Assembly (NCBI RefSeq): GCF_012848855.1
Contig: NZ_CP051630.1
Span: forward strand, 3,203,501 to 3,267,500
Direction of reading: 5' to 3'
DNA: 64,000 bases
Source: Pyruvatibacter mobilis
Lineage (GTDB): Bacteria; Pseudomonadota; Alphaproteobacteria; CGMCC-115125
Under the pieces are notes generated by a model. It had not been told where the DNA came from. It saw nothing but the letters and a program-made list of their open reading frames with translations, and searched no databases. This document shows positions 37,271 to 46,437 of this stretch, piece by piece; position 1 is the stretch's first letter; every line of letters begins with the position of its first letter. The position numbers and the translations under genes are program-made.

Positions 37271-37611
37271 GGCTGGACAATACAGGCCATGGCCCGGCAC
37301 GCCTATGCCGGCTGTCGGCTTCGGAAGACAGAACGTCTCACTGCACCTCATCGGGTTGTTAGGCCTCGGGCCCGGGCGGAATGTTTGCAGTCACGGCCGG
37401 TGAAACACGCCTGAAACAGCTCGCGACACCTCTCGTTTTCGTGAGGTTTCCCGCGCATTTATTGCCTTCCGTCCAAGATGCCATGCAGTGCGTCCGCAAC
37501 TCCGGCGGGCGCGTTGAATCTTTCTCAGCACAGGGTCAGATCGTTCCCGTCGTCACCGACACGCCCCAACCCTTCCATCCGGGGGCGGACAATCCACACG
37601 GGAGTTACCTG
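37271..37611. other. Intergenic region between rmlB and the YHS gene
   Basis: 341 bp between divergent genes. I see no supported gene, RNA or convincing repeat. It must hold the promoters of rmlB (minus) and the YHS protein (plus); only the latter's GGGAG site (37600-37604) is clear. An open frame running through it from 37381 into the YHS gene has no family resemblance. Confidence 0.5.
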
Positions 37612-38097
37612 ATGAACAAGACCCTGATTGCTGCTGCCGCCATCGCCATGGCCGGCATGGCCGCGACCGTCCCGGCGATCGCCGCTGACGAATACAACAC
37701 CTCTTCCGGCCTGACCGCTGCCGGCGCACCGCTCGGCCTGCATGGCATCGACCCGGTTGCCTTCCTCGACATCGGCAACCGCCAGGAAGGCACGGCCGTG
37801 CACACCGCCGTCCATGATGGCGTGGCCTACTACTTCACGTCTGAAGCCAACAAGGACACCTTCGAAGCCAACCCGGCCAAGTACCTGCCGCAGAACGGCG
37901 GCTTCTGCACCTTTGGTGTGTCGGTCGGCAAGAAGTTCGACGGCGACCCTGCCTATGCGGATGTGATGGACGGCAAGCTCTACGTCTTCCTGAGCGAGGA
38001 AATCTTCAAGGCTTACCAGAAGGACAAGGCCGGCACGATCGCCAAGGCCGAAGCCAACTGGAAGAAGATCCAGAACACCAAGGCCACCGAACTCTAA
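37612..38097 (+). CDS. Secreted YHS domain protein
   Basis: A protein of 161 residues from the ATG at 37612. The signal peptide covers about residues 1-25 (KTLIAAAAIAMAGMAATVPAIAA). The YHS-like domain (about 40-110) shows GLHGIDPVAFLDIGNRQEG, VAYYFTSEANKDTFEANPAKYLPQNGGFCTFG. The C-terminal region is a Lys/Ala-rich helix. YHS domains are found in metal-handling or periplasmic proteins; the role here is unknown. Codon use suggests good expression. Confidence 0.85.
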   Translation: MNKTLIAAAAIAMAGMAATVPAIAADEYNTSSGLTAAGAPLGLHGIDPVAFLDIGNRQEGTAVHTAVHDGVAYYFTSEANKDTFEANPAKYLPQNGGFCTFGVSVGKKFDGDPAYADVMDGKLYVFLSEEIFKAYQKDKAGTIAKAEANWKKIQNTKATEL

Positions 38098-38266
38098 GGC
38101 CGCGTTCCGACGACCATCCGGTCCGGAGGTCTCGGGAGCTAGGGCCTGAGGCCTCCCGCGGGCGTGGCGGTATTGCGGCTTGCCGCAAACCCAGTCCTAT
38201 CGCTGCGCCCGCATCTTTCTCCCCTTCCTTCCCTAACCACCCTTGATACGAATGGGATCCAGTACA

Positions 38267-38656
38267 ATGCAGATCATCGATCATCTTTCCGTCGGCGTGC
38301 CTTCCATCGAAGATGGCGCCAAGTTCTATGACGGCCTGCTTCAGACGCTGGGCGCGAACCGCCTGGCCACGACCGACGGCTTCGCCGCCTATGGGCGTGA
38401 GACTGTCGACTTCCTCATCATGCTGCCTTTCAACCAGCAGGCCTATTCCGCAGGAAACGGCACACATATCTGCTTCAAGGCCGACAGCAAGGATCAGGTC
38501 AATGCCTTCCACGCTTTCGCGGTGGCGAATGGCGGCACCTGTGAAGGTGAGCCGGGCCCGCGCGACGGGTACCCGAACCCGGACGTCCACACCGCCTATG
38601 CGCGTGATCCGTTCGGCAACAAGCTGGAAGTCATCTTCAACGGCTTCGCGGCGTAA
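38267..38656 (+). CDS. VOC family protein (glyoxalase/bleomycin-resistance fold)
   Basis: A protein of 129 residues from the ATG at 38267. Pattern: MQIIDHLSVGVPSIEDGAKFYDGLLQTLG, GNGTHICFKADSKDQVNAFHAFAVANGG, and a C-terminal AYARDPFGNKLEVIF, the standard VOC (vicinal oxygen chelate) signature with its metal-ligand His and Glu. It could be a lactoylglutathione-lyase-like enzyme or a binding protein; the substrate is not evident. It is followed by a strong bidirectional terminator. Confidence 0.86.
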   Translation: MQIIDHLSVGVPSIEDGAKFYDGLLQTLGANRLATTDGFAAYGRETVDFLIMLPFNQQAYSAGNGTHICFKADSKDQVNAFHAFAVANGGTCEGEPGPRDGYPNPDVHTAYARDPFGNKLEVIFNGFAA

Positions 38657-38704
38657 GGCACTTCGGTTCCCCGCTGCCGGGGATAAGTGACACGCCCCAA
38701 AAAG

Positions 38705-38745
38705 AAACCCGCCCGCCTGGCTCTCTCCTCCAGGCGGGCGGGTTT
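38705..38745. terminator. Bidirectional terminator between the VOC gene and the monooxygenase gene
   Basis: A perfect 16-bp inverted repeat (AAACCCGCCCGCCTGG at 38705-38720, CCAGGCGGGCGGGTTT at 38730-38745) with a 9-nt loop, AAA on one side and TTTT on the other. It lies 48 bp past the VOC stop and 32 bp past the stop of the convergent monooxygenase gene. Confidence 0.93.
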
Positions 38746-38777
38746 TGTTCGTCTACGGCCTTCTTGGCGTGCGGGCT

Positions 38778-40316
38778 TTACTCAGCGGCGATGCTCCGCG
38801 GCGCGGTTGCCTGCTTTGCGGCCGGCTTGGAGGTGAAGACCATGCCCTGGCCGTCCACCTTGCCGTAGCGGAGCATCATCAGATCCTTGGCGTAGTTCTG
38901 GTGCAGCTTCCACGGTGTCTTGTCGCCCTGCTTGGGGAACTGTTCCATGGCGCGCTGCACGTAGCCGGACTTGAGGTCGAGCCAGGGTTCGGGGGTCACT
39001 TCCTGCGTATTGAAGCTCGGCGTGGCCTGATCGAAGCCGCGCTCGTCCATGTAATTCATCAGACGGCACACATATTCGCAGGTGAGGTCGCATTTCAGCG
39101 TCCAGGAGGCATTGGTGTAGCCGAAAGATGAGGCGAGGTTGGGCACGCCCGAATACATGAAGCCCTTATAGGCCATGGTGTCGCTGGCCTGGACCTGCTT
39201 GCCGTCGATGGCGACATCCAGCCCGTTCCACGGCAGCAGCTTGAGGCCTGTGGCGGTGACGATGATGTCTGCCTCCAGCTCTTCGCCCGATTTGAGCTTG
39301 ATGCCGGTTTCGGTGAAGCGCTCAATATGGTCAGTCTTCACCGACGCCTTGCCGGACTTGATGGAGGTGTAGAGATCATCATCCGGCACCAGGCACAGGC
39401 GCTGGTCCCACGGGTCGTATGGCGGGGTGAAGTTCTTCTCCACTTCCTCCTTGCCGAGCGAGTCCCGCACCATGCTGAGGAGGTAGTCCTTCACCTTGGC
39501 CGGCTTGTTCATGCACATGCGGTAGAAATACATGCCCATCAGCACGTTCTTCCAGCGTGTGATGCCATAGGCCATCTTGGCCGGCAGATATTTGCGCATG
39601 GTGTTGGCAAAGGCATCGCTGCCCGGACGGGACACCACATAGGTCGGTGTCCGCTGCAGCATGGTCACATGCTCTGCCTTGTCGGTCATCGATGGCACCA
39701 GCGTCATTGCCGTGGCGCCGGAGCCGATCACCACCACCTTCTTGCCGGAGTAGTCGTAGTTCTCCGGCCAGAACTGCGGGTGGATGACGTCGCCCTTGAA
39801 GTCGTCGCGGCCTTCGAAATCAGGCGTGAAGGCTTCGTCGTAATTGTAGTAGCCGCCACACATGAAGAGGAAGTTGGCGGTGAAGCGCACTTCTTCCTGC
39901 TCAGGCCCGCGCTTGGCGGTGACATGCCACAGGGCATCGTCGGTGGACCAGTTAGCCTTCACCACCTTGTGGGAGAAGCGGATATGCTTGTCGATGCCGT
40001 ATTCCTGTGCCGTCTCCTTGATGTAGGAGAGGATGGAGGGGCCGTCGGCAATTGCCTTGGGGTTGGTCCACGGTTTGAACGAATAGCCCAGGGTGTACAT
40101 GTCCGAATCCGAGCGGATGCCGGGATATTTGAACAGGTCCCAGGTGCCGCCCATGGTCTCGCGGCCCTCGAGGATGACGTAGGACTTGCCGGGGCAGTTG
40201 GCCTGCAGATGATAGCCAGCGCCGACGCCGGAGAGGCCCGCGCCGATGATCAGCACATCAGTATGTTCCGGCCGGGTGGGGTCGCCGGATGTCACAGCTT
40301 GCGGTTGGAAGGTCAT
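38778..40316 (-). CDS. Flavin-containing monooxygenase, Baeyer-Villiger type (EthA-like)
   Basis: A protein of 512 residues from the ATG at 40316. It has two dinucleotide sites: GAGLSGVGAGYHL (FAD) and VVVIGSGATAMTLVPSM (NADP). The type I BVMO fingerprint F-x-G-x3-H-x3-W-P is intact in DFKGDVIHPQFWPE. It would insert oxygen next to a ketone, or oxidise N or S compounds. It is divergent from the acyl-CoA carboxylase operon, with a 266-bp shared promoter region. A ketone-to-ester-to-acid route feeding those enzymes is plausible but unproven. Confidence 0.9.
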   Translation of the reverse strand: MTFQPQAVTSGDPTRPEHTDVLIIGAGLSGVGAGYHLQANCPGKSYVILEGRETMGGTWDLFKYPGIRSDSDMYTLGYSFKPWTNPKAIADGPSILSYIKETAQEYGIDKHIRFSHKVVKANWSTDDALWHVTAKRGPEQEEVRFTANFLFMCGGYYNYDEAFTPDFEGRDDFKGDVIHPQFWPENYDYSGKKVVVIGSGATAMTLVPSMTDKAEHVTMLQRTPTYVVSRPGSDAFANTMRKYLPAKMAYGITRWKNVLMGMYFYRMCMNKPAKVKDYLLSMVRDSLGKEEVEKNFTPPYDPWDQRLCLVPDDDLYTSIKSGKASVKTDHIERFTETGIKLKSGEELEADIIVTATGLKLLPWNGLDVAIDGKQVQASDTMAYKGFMYSGVPNLASSFGYTNASWTLKCDLTCEYVCRLMNYMDERGFDQATPSFNTQEVTPEPWLDLKSGYVQRAMEQFPKQGDKTPWKLHQNYAKDLMMLRYGKVDGQGMVFTSKPAAKQATAPRSIAAE

Positions 40317-40404
40317 TTCACTCACCTGTTCTGGCCTGCCGGTTACAGGCATTGACGTAGGGGATTTGTATTCTTCGGCAAAAGTGAACCGCATTTTTCG
40401 GCAA

Positions 40405-40419
40405 CTGACAAGATGTCAG
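40405..40419. promoter_or_regulatory. Short inverted repeat, possible operator between monooxygenase and carboxylase genes
   Basis: CTGACA (40405-40410), AGA, TGTCAG (40414-40419) is a perfect 6-bp-arm repeat, with another GTGTCAG a few bases downstream (40429-40435). It lies in the divergent region, 89 bp from the monooxygenase start and 164 bp from the carboxylase start. Confidence 0.35.
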
Positions 40420-40582
40420 GTGACGTGGTGTCAGTCCCTCTGGCAAGGTGATGACCCCGTCGTGCCTGCCCATGGCGCGTCAAAGAGCCCGGGAATCCGC
40501 CTGAAATGGACTCTTTTGATCGCCCGGCGGCCCTGTCAGTATGCGCGCGAAAAAATCATAAGTTTGTTTCCGGGACGGAAAA

Positions 40583-43500
40583 TTGACAGCCATTTCCAGA
40601 CTTCTCATCGCCAATCGCGGCGAAATCGCTGTGCGCGTCATCCGCAGCGCGGCGGCGCGCGGGCTTTCGACAGTGGCGGTTTATTCGCCGGATGATGCAG
40701 GCGCCCTGCACACTCAGCTTGCCGATGAGGCTGTGCAGCTGCCGGGCGCGGGCGTGGCGGCCTATCTTGACCCGGCAGCGCTTGTTGAAGTCGCACGCAC
40801 CCACAAATGTGACGCGCTGCATCCGGGCTATGGCCTTCTGAGTGAAAGCGCGGACCTGGCGTCGGCGTGTGCGGCGGCCGGCATTGTTTTTGTGGGGCCT
40901 GCGCCTGAAACGCTCACGCGCCTGGGCGACAAGGTCGCCGCGCGTGATCTGGCGGTGGCCAACGGCCTGCCGGTGATCGAAGGCTCGCCGGTGCTGGCGG
41001 ACGTGGCTGATGCACGCAGCTTCCTGGACACGCTGGGTGGCGCGCCCGGCATCTTCAAGGCGGTTGCCGGGGGCGGCGGGCGCGGGATGCGCATCGTTCA
41101 GTCTGCGGACGAGGTCGCCGATGCTTTTGCTCAGGCGAGCGCCGAGGCCAAGAGCGCTTTTGGCGATGGCTCTGTCTATATGGAGCGCTATCTGGCGTCT
41201 GCGCGCCATATCGAGGTGCAGATCGTCGGGGACGGCACGGATGTCGTGCATCTGTGGGAGCGCGACTGCACCCTGCAGCGCCGCCACCAGAAGCTGATCG
41301 AGGTGGCGCCTGCGCCGGCACTCGCGCCGAAAGTTCGGCAGGGCATCCTTGATGCTGCCGTGGCGCTGGGCAAGGCGGGCGGCTATCGCGGCCTTGGGAC
41401 CATCGAGTTTCTGGTCGATGCCAGCCAGCCGGGCGACACGCAGCCTTTCTTCTTCATCGAGTGCAACCCGCGCATTCAGGTGGAGCACACCATCACCGAG
41501 GAAATCACCGGGCTCGACCTTGTTGATGTTCAGCTGCGGCTGGCCTCGGGCGCGCGTCTTGATGCGTGCGGCGTCACGGACCTGCCGGTGCCGCGTGCTT
41601 CGGCTATCCAGCTCCGGATCAATACGGAGGTCATGCAGGCGGATGGCAGCGTGCGCCCGGCGGGCGGCACACTCACGCGGTTCGACATGGCCAGCGGTCC
41701 GGGCATTCGTGTCGATAGTCATGGTTTTGCCGGCTACGCGACCAACCCGCAATTCGACTCGCTGCTGGCCAAGCTGATCATCCGCCGGGGTGATCAGGAC
41801 TGGCCGGCGCTCATGCGCCAGGCGCATCGGGCGCTGGGCGAGTGCGCCATCAGCGGCGTTGACACCAACCAGTCTTTCCTGCGGGCCATGCTGGCGGATT
41901 CGCGACTTGCCGACTGGGATGTGGATACCCGCTTCATCGAGCGGGAAGGGGCGTCGCTGGTGGAGGCTGCAGCACGGGATGACGGGCTGCTGCGGGTTGC
42001 TGACACAGCCGCTGCATCCGCGCCGCAGCACGGGCCTCGCATCGAGGCACCAGACGGCACGGTAGGGGCCGTTGCGCCGCTCCAGGGGCTGCTGGTTTCG
42101 GTTCTGGTGACAGACGGCGACGAGGTGACCGCCGGGCAGGAAGTGGCGGTGCTGGAAGCCATGAAGATGCAGCATGGCGTGACCGCGCCGCGGGCGGGCC
42201 GGGTGCGGCTTGTTGCTGCGGAGCCAGGCGTGGTGCTGGATGAAGGGGCTGCTGTGCTGTTCATCGAGCCCAGTGACAGTGCAGCGGATGCAGACGCTGT
42301 GGTCGCCGAGGTTGACCTTGATCACATTCGGCCGGATTTGCAGGAACTGCTCGACCGTATCGACAAGACCCTCGACCATCAGCGCAAGGCTGCGGTCGAG
42401 AAGCGGCACAAGCTCGGCTTCCGCACTGCACGCGAGAACGTGGCGGATCTGTGCGACGACGGGTCGTTCATGGAGTATGGGCAGATGGTGCTGGCCGCCC
42501 AGCGCAATCGCCGCGAGCTGGATGACCTGATCGCCAACACGCCGGGCGACGGCATGGTTGCGGGCTTTGGCGCCATCAATGGCGGGACGTTCGACGAGAC
42601 CACCAGCCGTGCCGCCGTGCTGGCCTATGACTACACCGTGCTGGCCGGCACGCAGGGTTACTTCAATCACAAGAAGACGGACCGCGTGCTGGAGTTGGCC
42701 GACAAGTGGCATGTGCCCATCGTCTTCTTTACCGAAGGCGGCGGCGGACGGCCGGGCGACACGGATGTGCGCAATGTTTCGGCGACGGGCCTCGATGTCG
42801 AGACTTTCGCCACCTATGCTAAGTCATCCGGTGCCGCGCCGCGCATCGCCATCAACAATGGCCGCTGCTTTGCGGGCAATGCCGTTCTGTTCGGTTGTTC
42901 GGACGTGACGATCGCCACCAAGTCCAGCGCCATCGGCATGGGCGGTCCGGCGATGATCGAAGGCGGCGGGCTTGGTGTCTATAAGCCTGACGAAGTCGGC
43001 CCCATCGATGTGCAGGCCAATAATGGCGTGGTCGACCTCGTTGCAGATGACGAAGCACACGGCGTGGCGCAGGCCAAGCAGCTATTGTCATACTTTCAGG
43101 GTTCGGTTGCGGATTGGACCTGCGCGGACCAGCGGCGGCTGCGGCATGTGGTGCCGGAGGACCGCAAGCGCGTCTATGACATGCGCGACGCGATAGATCT
43201 CATCGCCGACGAAGGTTCGGTGTTGGAACTGCGGCGCGGCTATGGTCGCGGGATGATCACGGCGTTTGTGCGTATCGAAGGCAAGCCCTTCGGCCTGTTC
43301 GCCAATGACCCGCATCATCTCGGCGGGGCGATTGACGCGGAAGCATCTGAGAAAGCCGGTCGGTTCATGCAGCTGTGTGACGCGTTCGGCATTCCGCTCA
43401 TCTCCCTGTGTGACACGCCGGGCTTCATGGTGGGGCCGGACCATGAGGAACTGGCGACGGTGCGTCGGGCGTCCTCCATGCTGGTGACCGGTGCGAGCAT

Positions 43501-43888
43501 TTCGGTGCCGCTGTTCATGGTGTGCCTCCGCAAGGGCTACGGGCTTGGGGCGCAGGCGATGGCGGGCGGCAGCTTCACATCGCCGGTGTTCCTCGTCTCC
43601 TGGCCGACGGGTGAATATGGCGGCATGGGCCTCGAGGGCGCGGTGCGGCTGGGCTATGCCAAGGAGCTTGCCGCTGCTGAAGGCCCCGAAGCGCGGGACG
43701 CGCTCTTTGAGAAGCTGCTTGCCGCCTATTACGAGCATGGCAAGGCGCTGAGCGTTTCGACGCTGCATGAGATCGACGCGGTGATCGACCCGATCGACAC
43801 GCGCAAATGGATTGTGAACGGCATCCGGACGGTGCCGGTGGATGCCGCGCTGAGAACGCGGCGCCGCAACTTCGTGGACACATGGTAA
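40583..43888 (+). CDS. Single-chain acyl-CoA carboxylase (BC-BCCP-CT fusion)
   Basis: A protein of 1101 residues starting at a TTG (40583), since no ATG fits before the MTAISRLLIANRGE-type N-terminus. The biotin carboxylase (about 1-450) includes KAVAGGGGRGMRIV, MERYLASARHIEVQIVGD and FFIECNPRIQVEHTITEEITG. The biotinyl domain (about 490-565) has biotinyl lysine K528 in EAMKMQHG. The carboxyltransferase (about 570-1101) has GTQGYFNHKKTDRVLELA and the acyl-CoA binding GGGGRPGDTD and SLCDTPGFMVGPDHEE. It resembles the single-polypeptide long-chain acyl-CoA carboxylases known in actinobacteria. The substrate is unknown. Confidence 0.9.
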   Translation: MTAISRLLIANRGEIAVRVIRSAAARGLSTVAVYSPDDAGALHTQLADEAVQLPGAGVAAYLDPAALVEVARTHKCDALHPGYGLLSESADLASACAAAGIVFVGPAPETLTRLGDKVAARDLAVANGLPVIEGSPVLADVADARSFLDTLGGAPGIFKAVAGGGGRGMRIVQSADEVADAFAQASAEAKSAFGDGSVYMERYLASARHIEVQIVGDGTDVVHLWERDCTLQRRHQKLIEVAPAPALAPKVRQGILDAAVALGKAGGYRGLGTIEFLVDASQPGDTQPFFFIECNPRIQVEHTITEEITGLDLVDVQLRLASGARLDACGVTDLPVPRASAIQLRINTEVMQADGSVRPAGGTLTRFDMASGPGIRVDSHGFAGYATNPQFDSLLAKLIIRRGDQDWPALMRQAHRALGECAISGVDTNQSFLRAMLADSRLADWDVDTRFIEREGASLVEAAARDDGLLRVADTAAASAPQHGPRIEAPDGTVGAVAPLQGLLVSVLVTDGDEVTAGQEVAVLEAMKMQHGVTAPRAGRVRLVAAEPGVVLDEGAAVLFIEPSDSAADADAVVAEVDLDHIRPDLQELLDRIDKTLDHQRKAAVEKRHKLGFRTARENVADLCDDGSFMEYGQMVLAAQRNRRELDDLIANTPGDGMVAGFGAINGGTFDETTSRAAVLAYDYTVLAGTQGYFNHKKTDRVLELADKWHVPIVFFTEGGGGRPGDTDVRNVSATGLDVETFATYAKSSGAAPRIAINNGRCFAGNAVLFGCSDVTIATKSSAIGMGGPAMIEGGGLGVYKPDEVGPIDVQANNGVVDLVADDEAHGVAQAKQLLSYFQGSVADWTCADQRRLRHVVPEDRKRVYDMRDAIDLIADEGSVLELRRGYGRGMITAFVRIEGKPFGLFANDPHHLGGAIDAEASEKAGRFMQLCDAFGIPLISLCDTPGFMVGPDHEELATVRRASSMLVTGASISVPLFMVCLRKGYGLGAQAMAGGSFTSPVFLVSWPTGEYGGMGLEGAVRLGYAKELAAAEGPEARDALFEKLLAAYYEHGKALSVSTLHEIDAVIDPIDTRKWIVNGIRTVPVDAALRTRRRNFVDTW

Positions 43889-43901
43889 GGAGGCGACGCC
43901 G

Positions 43902-45110
43902 ATGAGTACCCCCACCCAGCAGGAGCTGGACGAGTTCCGCGCCGACGCGCGGGCCTGGTTTGAAGAAAACACCGTTGCCGATCCCGGCTTCATGCTGCCG
44001 CTGACCTTCATGGAAGTGGGCACGCAGCAGCAGTTCGACTTCCTGCGTGACTGGCAGAACAAGGTGTGGTCCGCGGGCTATCTCGGTGCGGCGTGGCCGG
44101 AAGCCTATGGCGGGCGCGGCATGCATCAGGCGTTCCAGGACATCGCCACCAAGGAGATGGGCCGCGCCAACGGGCCGATCATGCTCAATGCCATCGGCCT
44201 CAACTGGGCCGGGCCGCTGATCCTCGACACCGGCACTGAGGAGGAGCGCCTGCGCTATCTTAAGAACATTCTGTCTGCGGAAGATATCTGGTGCCAGGGC
44301 TTCTCCGAGCCGGAGCATGGGTCCGACCTAGGCAATGCGCAAACCAAGGCCGTCAGGGACGGCGATGAGTGGGTCATCAACGGGTCGAAAATCTGGACCA
44401 CCCAGGGCAATTTCGCCAAATACATGATCCTGCTGGCGCGCACTAATCCGGATGCGCCGACAAAGTACAAGGGCCTGTCCTTCTTCCTCGCGCCAATGGG
44501 TGCTGAAGGTGTTGAGACGGTGCCGATCCGCAAGTTGACCGGCGAATACGGGTTTACCCAAACCTTCTTCAACAATGCCCGCATTCCGGCGGACTGCCTG
44601 ATGGGCGAAGAGGGCGAAGGCTGGAAAGTGGCCATGCGGACGCTCGAATATGAGCGGGGTGCCCGCGGCGGCCAGCCCGGCGGCTATGTGATGACCTATC
44701 CGGACATTGCCGATGTGGTGGCGCTGGCAAAAACCGCCAAATACAACGGCAAGCCGGCGCTGGATGACCCGATGATCCGCGACGAGATGGTGTCGCTGCT
44801 GATGGAGGCGCGCGCCTTGCGGCTGTCGTCCCAGCGCGGGCGTATCCAGCCGCTGGTGCAGGACCGTCCGTTCTCGATCCCGCTGTCTTCCAAGCTTGCC
44901 TCGACCGAGTTCATGAAGCGTATGGCGGATTTCGCCACACGGCTTCAGGGCATGCGGGCGGCCTATTATGTGGGCGACGACGATGCGCTTGAGCAGGGCA
45001 TCTGGCAGCGCGGCTATCTCAACTCGTTCTCGGCCACCATTGGCGGCGGCACCAGCGAGATCCAGCACAACATTATCGGCGAGCATGTGCTCGGACTTCC
45101 CAAGTCCTGA
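43902..45110 (+). CDS. Acyl-CoA dehydrogenase, larger subunit-type
   Basis: A protein of 402 residues starting 13 bp after the carboxylase stop, behind an AAGGAGG site. Features are WCQGFSEPEHGSDLGNAQTKAV, DEWVINGSKIWTTQGNFA, and the C-terminal GGGTSEIQHNIIGEHVLGLPKS. The usual catalytic Glu position near the C-terminus is Gly here (GGGTSEIQ), so the base may be E in LEYERGARGGQ (as in isovaleryl-type enzymes), or this chain may need its partner. It pairs with the next gene, as in two-subunit acyl-CoA dehydrogenases of steroid and long-chain catabolism. Confidence 0.9.
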   Translation: MSTPTQQELDEFRADARAWFEENTVADPGFMLPLTFMEVGTQQQFDFLRDWQNKVWSAGYLGAAWPEAYGGRGMHQAFQDIATKEMGRANGPIMLNAIGLNWAGPLILDTGTEEERLRYLKNILSAEDIWCQGFSEPEHGSDLGNAQTKAVRDGDEWVINGSKIWTTQGNFAKYMILLARTNPDAPTKYKGLSFFLAPMGAEGVETVPIRKLTGEYGFTQTFFNNARIPADCLMGEEGEGWKVAMRTLEYERGARGGQPGGYVMTYPDIADVVALAKTAKYNGKPALDDPMIRDEMVSLLMEARALRLSSQRGRIQPLVQDRPFSIPLSSKLASTEFMKRMADFATRLQGMRAAYYVGDDDALEQGIWQRGYLNSFSATIGGGTSEIQHNIIGEHVLGLPKS

Positions 45111-45141
45111 TTGCGCAGCCCCCCTTCAAAGAGTTCAACAA

Positions 45142-46269
45142 ATGACATTCAACAACAGCGGAAGCATCGGCTTCTCGGAAGAGCAGGCGGAGCTGCTGGA
45201 AGTTGCCCAGCGTTTCGCACGGGAAAAATCACCCATCGACAAGGTTCGGGCCCTGATCGATGACGAGACGGGCCATGACCCGGGCGTGTGGGCAGAGTTG
45301 GCAGAACTCGGCTGGCTTGCCATCGCGGTGCCCGAAGAGTTCGGCGGCGTTGGTCTCACCATGGCCGAAGTGGTGCCGGTGGTTGAGCAGATGGGTCGCA
45401 GCCTCATGGGTGGCCCGTTCGTATCCACCACCATCGCGGCACAGGCGGTGCTCTTCGGCGGCACGGAAGCCCAGAAGAACGACCTGCTTCCCGGCGTCTG
45501 CGGCGGAAACCCGGCGACGGTTGCCCTGATGGAAGCCGATGGCAACTGGGACCTCACCGCCGTCACCTGCACGGCCACCCGTGACGGCGATACATTGAAG
45601 CTTGAGGGCACGAAGCTTCTGGTGACTGATGCTGCGGTGGCTGAGTGGCTGGCGGTCTCGGTTTCCCTTGAAGGCGAGGCAGCGCTTGTCGTGGTGCCGA
45701 AATCAGCGCTGGGGGCCGACGCGCTGACCCGCGAAGTGGTGATCGACGAGACGCGCCGCTCCTACAAGGTGAAGCTTGATGGCGTCACCGTGCCAGCCGC
45801 GAACCTCCTGAGCAGTGCGCCGGCGACGCAGACGCTTGCCCACATTGAAATGGTGTCGAGCTTGCTCGCGGCGGCTGAGATGTGCGGCGGCACGGCCAGC
45901 TGCATTGACTACACGGTGGACTACCTCAAGACCCGTACCCAGTTCGGCAAGCTGATTGGGTCCTATCAGGCGCTGAAGCATCCGGCGGTGGATGCGCTGC
46001 TGGAATATGAAGCCGCGCGGTCGCATCTTTATGCCGCCGCGCACAGCTTCGGCGAACAGGGCGAAGGCGAGATTGCGACGCGCATGGCCAAGGCTCAGGC
46101 CGCGACTGCCATGAGCTTTGCGGCCGACCGCGCGATCCAGTTCCATGGCGGTTTCGGCTTCACCTATGATTGTGATGCCCAGCTTTATCGCCGCCGCGCC
46201 TTCTGGGGGGATGCGCTGCATGGCGATGCTGCGCATCAGCGCAAGAAGCTAGCGGAGCTGATGTTCTGA
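45142..46269 (+). CDS. Acyl-CoA dehydrogenase, smaller subunit-type
   Basis: A protein of 375 residues from the ATG at 45142, 31 bp after the first dehydrogenase. The N-terminal helical part (GFSEEQAELLEVAQRFAREKSPID) and C-terminal part (TVDYLKTRTQFGKLIGSYQALKHPAVDALLEYEAAR, AIQFHGGFGFTYDCDAQLYRRRAFWGD) are typical. The middle beta domain is divergent (ALMEADGNWDLTAVTCTATRDGD). It probably forms a heteromer with the preceding gene product and oxidises an acyl-CoA at C2-C3. A terminator follows. Confidence 0.88.
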   Translation: MTFNNSGSIGFSEEQAELLEVAQRFAREKSPIDKVRALIDDETGHDPGVWAELAELGWLAIAVPEEFGGVGLTMAEVVPVVEQMGRSLMGGPFVSTTIAAQAVLFGGTEAQKNDLLPGVCGGNPATVALMEADGNWDLTAVTCTATRDGDTLKLEGTKLLVTDAAVAEWLAVSVSLEGEAALVVVPKSALGADALTREVVIDETRRSYKVKLDGVTVPAANLLSSAPATQTLAHIEMVSSLLAAAEMCGGTASCIDYTVDYLKTRTQFGKLIGSYQALKHPAVDALLEYEAARSHLYAAAHSFGEQGEGEIATRMAKAQAATAMSFAADRAIQFHGGFGFTYDCDAQLYRRRAFWGDALHGDAAHQRKKLAELMF

Positions 46270-46299
46270 TCCAGCCAGGCTGACTTGCTCGGCGAAGAG

Positions 46300-46329
46300 G
46301 CCCGCTCCCCAATAGGGGGCGGGCTTTTT
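46300..46329 (+). terminator. Rho-independent terminator of the carboxylase-dehydrogenase operon
   Basis: GCCCGC-T-CCCC (46300-46310) pairs with GGGG-GCGGGC (46315-46324), with a one-base bulge and a 4-nt AATA loop, followed by TTTTT (46325-46329). It lies 30 bp past the second dehydrogenase stop. Confidence 0.9.
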
Positions 46330-46437
46330 CGTGGCCGTATGAGGGCGTTTGGTAAGTCCGCCATTAACCCTTTTCCGTCAGACTTCAGAACGAATTCGCC
46401 CCGAAAAAGGCCGGAAACCGGCCGGAGTGTTGGACAG

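Noticed and set aside
37381-37611. N-terminal extension of the YHS protein frame
   Set aside because: The signal peptide begins at 37612 behind a GGGAG site; the upstream residues are not family-like.
40556-42712. 718-codon open frame antisense to the acyl-CoA carboxylase
   Set aside because: It mirrors the biotin carboxylase and biotinyl coding frame, has no family resemblance and its composition is that of a shadow frame in GC-rich DNA.
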